Source: Aphelocoma coerulescens (Eukaryota > Chordata > Aves > Passeriformes > Corvidae). From it: DNA of 64,000 bases. The stretch spans positions 20,169,967 to 20,233,966 of the forward strand of contig NC_091022.1 of the NCBI RefSeq assembly GCF_041296385.1, written 5' to 3'. The translations under genes and the position numbers were made by a program. The notes under the pieces are model-generated. The model worked only from the letters and a program-made list of their open reading frames with translations. It was not told where the DNA came from and made no database searches. Numbering within the stretch: the stretch's first letter is position 1; each line of letters opens with the position of its first letter. Shown here one piece after another: positions 62,251 to 64,000 of this stretch.

Positions 62251-64000
62251 CATCAAGCCCTCACAGCTGCCTTCACAGTATGTTCAAATTTGGTATGAAG
62301 GCTGTATGTAACTCTAGAGCCATGATCACACACTAATATGCTAATAGGATTAGCATTGCAGTTCTTGGGGAAGAAAATTATACCTTTAGATAAGAGGTTT
62401 CTTCTACTTTGAACACTCCGAGCTCTGTACCCCAACACTGCTGTAGTTGGGGGTGGGGGAAATCCACTGTCTTTCTCCCATCTTTCTCTCTGCAGGCTGT
62501 CCAGTGATGTTGGAAGGCTTCCCTTCCACTTATTCCACAGCTTTGCCACAGGATGTTGTGATATTATCCTTCTACCACAAAAGGGGAAACTAAGGAAAGA
62601 GAAGTTTACAATAATTAATGCTAGGATTACTGTCCCAAGCGCTGTTGCTGATTAGCTACAGAGCTGCCATGCTTGTGGTCCCAGGCTGCATGTCTGACAA
62701 GGTGGTTTGAGCTGAGGAGACCGTGCAGTAGCTGGGAGGGTGTCTGTGGCTGCTGCCCTTGCAGGGGTGACAGTCATTACTGAGAATTGTTCTGCACTTT
62801 GCTATACATGTCACCACGCCACACAGAACTGCTTTCGCTTGACAAAGGTACACTGGTGGGACGTGTACTACTAGGGTATAAATAATCTTCAAAGATGTCT
62901 TGCAGTGGTATTTCACCTTAATTTCTTTCAGCAGAAACCAACATTGTCCTCACATTTCCCAGTGTCCTTGCGTTCAAGAAATTGTGACCATGGAATCCAA
63001 AGGATCTCCAAGTTCTCTCATCTCTTTAACAGTGTCTAGCGGAGAAACTTGCCAAATTAAATCTGCTGGATGCTTCTTTACTCCCAAGTGGGGAAAAAAG
63101 TTCAAAAAATATGTTGATTTCCAACTCAGGTCAAAAACCTTGTTGGTCACTGAGGCTTAAAGCAAGACACATGCACACAATGCTGGTTACAGTGCAGTGT
63201 TAATTTTTTTCAGAGTCAACCATTTAAAATATGTCATCAGGACAGAAAAAAAATTTCAAATTTACCTGTATATGTTTGTTGCATAAAATAGAAAGAGAGA
63301 TGGGGAGCTTTCTAAAATTGCTTATTATCCTAAGGTAATATAGCAGAAAGAAATGAGAAGGTTTGGACAAAATGCCTATTATTAAGTGATGTTTCTTTCA
63401 GAATAAAGAAACATGGGAAAGGAAAACCAAAATATTTTAGTTATAAATGAATCCAACTGAAAACAGTTTTTTAGGCAAAAATTGCTTTCAGGATTATATA
63501 GCTACAGTTTGTAACTAGGAAACCATCACCTGGCTTGGTCTTATGCTGCTTCCCCATCAGCCTGTCACAGCCTTGCCACAGCCTCACTTACTGCACCCAC
63601 ATTGTTTTGAAACATTTACTGGTTCAGAGGATAGTTCATAGGTACAAGAAAAAAATGTTCCAACAGCAGAAATACTCTTAGTGAGATGACAATGTGCTAT
63701 TTATTTTCTGGCAAGCCATAGTGAAAGGAGCAAATAAATACCAGAACAGACAATTGAAAACAGAACACTTTGTAGAAGTCTATCAATGTTTTATATTAAG
63801 TCATCCATTAAAACTTCCACCCAGACAAGATGACTCTCTGCTTTGGAGAACTTCATGAAATAATATGTTAGAAGACATAAGTGTGTTTGTGATTTCTCTG
63901 AGTTTCATGATTGAGAAAATAATTATGAAATAATCCTGTGCAGAAAACAAAATACCACTAGTCATCTGCACATATACACATGACTTTTAGAGAAAGGGAA
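62251..64000. other. Non-coding sequence, nothing recognised
   Basis: Slightly less AT-rich up to about 62870 than most of the window, then AT-rich to the end. No open frame above about 98 codons and no named repeat. Confidence 0.45.

Noticed and set aside
1..64000. CRISPR arrays, tRNA/rRNA genes, bacterial operons, prophage or defence systems
   Set aside because: No regularly spaced direct repeats, tRNA-like cloverleaf with A/B boxes, or dense coding on either strand. Composition and repeats are those of a bird nuclear genome.

Overview
The window looks like ordinary non-coding nuclear DNA from a bird: deep intergenic or large-intron sequence. The evidence is a clear CR1 (chicken repeat 1) LINE 3' end carrying the family's 8-bp tail repeat, an older CR1-lineage 3' end, a relic of CR1-type reverse transcriptase, several weak MIR/CORE-SINE-like relics as expected in amniotes, and a young solo LTR of endogenous-retrovirus class II (ERVK-like) type. 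The sequence is AT-rich and full of stops in every frame. No bacterial gene layout, operon, tRNA, rRNA or CRISPR array was seen, and no host protein-coding gene can be called with confidence. The longest open frames (about 168, 140 and 138 codons) are, respectively, a translated minisatellite, a decayed retrotransposon reverse transcriptase, and an unrecognised frame of a length expected by chance in 64 kb.

Layout. 0-5 kb: AT- and purine-rich sequence with a possible retroviral integrase relic near 1.6 kb and a degraded CR1-type ORF2 at about 3.55-4.49 kb. 5-15 kb: mostly unannotatable, with a 3' CR1 copy at 9.6-9.9 kb and a recent 115-bp tandem duplication at 13.9-14.1 kb. 15.24-15.70 kb: solo LTR on the minus strand with a 6-bp target-site duplication. 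19.7 kb: a 63-bp tandem duplication. 21-25 kb: SINE relics, two sequences resembling spliced exons, and a 45-base poly-T. 31.6 kb: a nearly perfect 91-bp hairpin, the most striking object in the window. 47-51.4 kb: a 19-bp tandem repeat, another exon-like frame and two SINE relics. 59-60.2 kb: a C-rich tract, a possible LTR-type relic and a GC-rich 8-bp minisatellite. 60.7-61.2 kb: an ancient CR1-lineage 3' end. 62.05-62.25 kb: a short CpG-rich patch, the best candidate for promoter-like DNA.

There is no set of genes here that works together. I found no convincing new multi-gene system. The items most worth testing are the 31.6 kb hairpin (small-RNA precursor or foldback element), the exon-like frames with strong splice signals, and the CpG-rich patch near the right end. 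Repeat-family comparisons were made from memory of family consensus features, without any alignment or database search.
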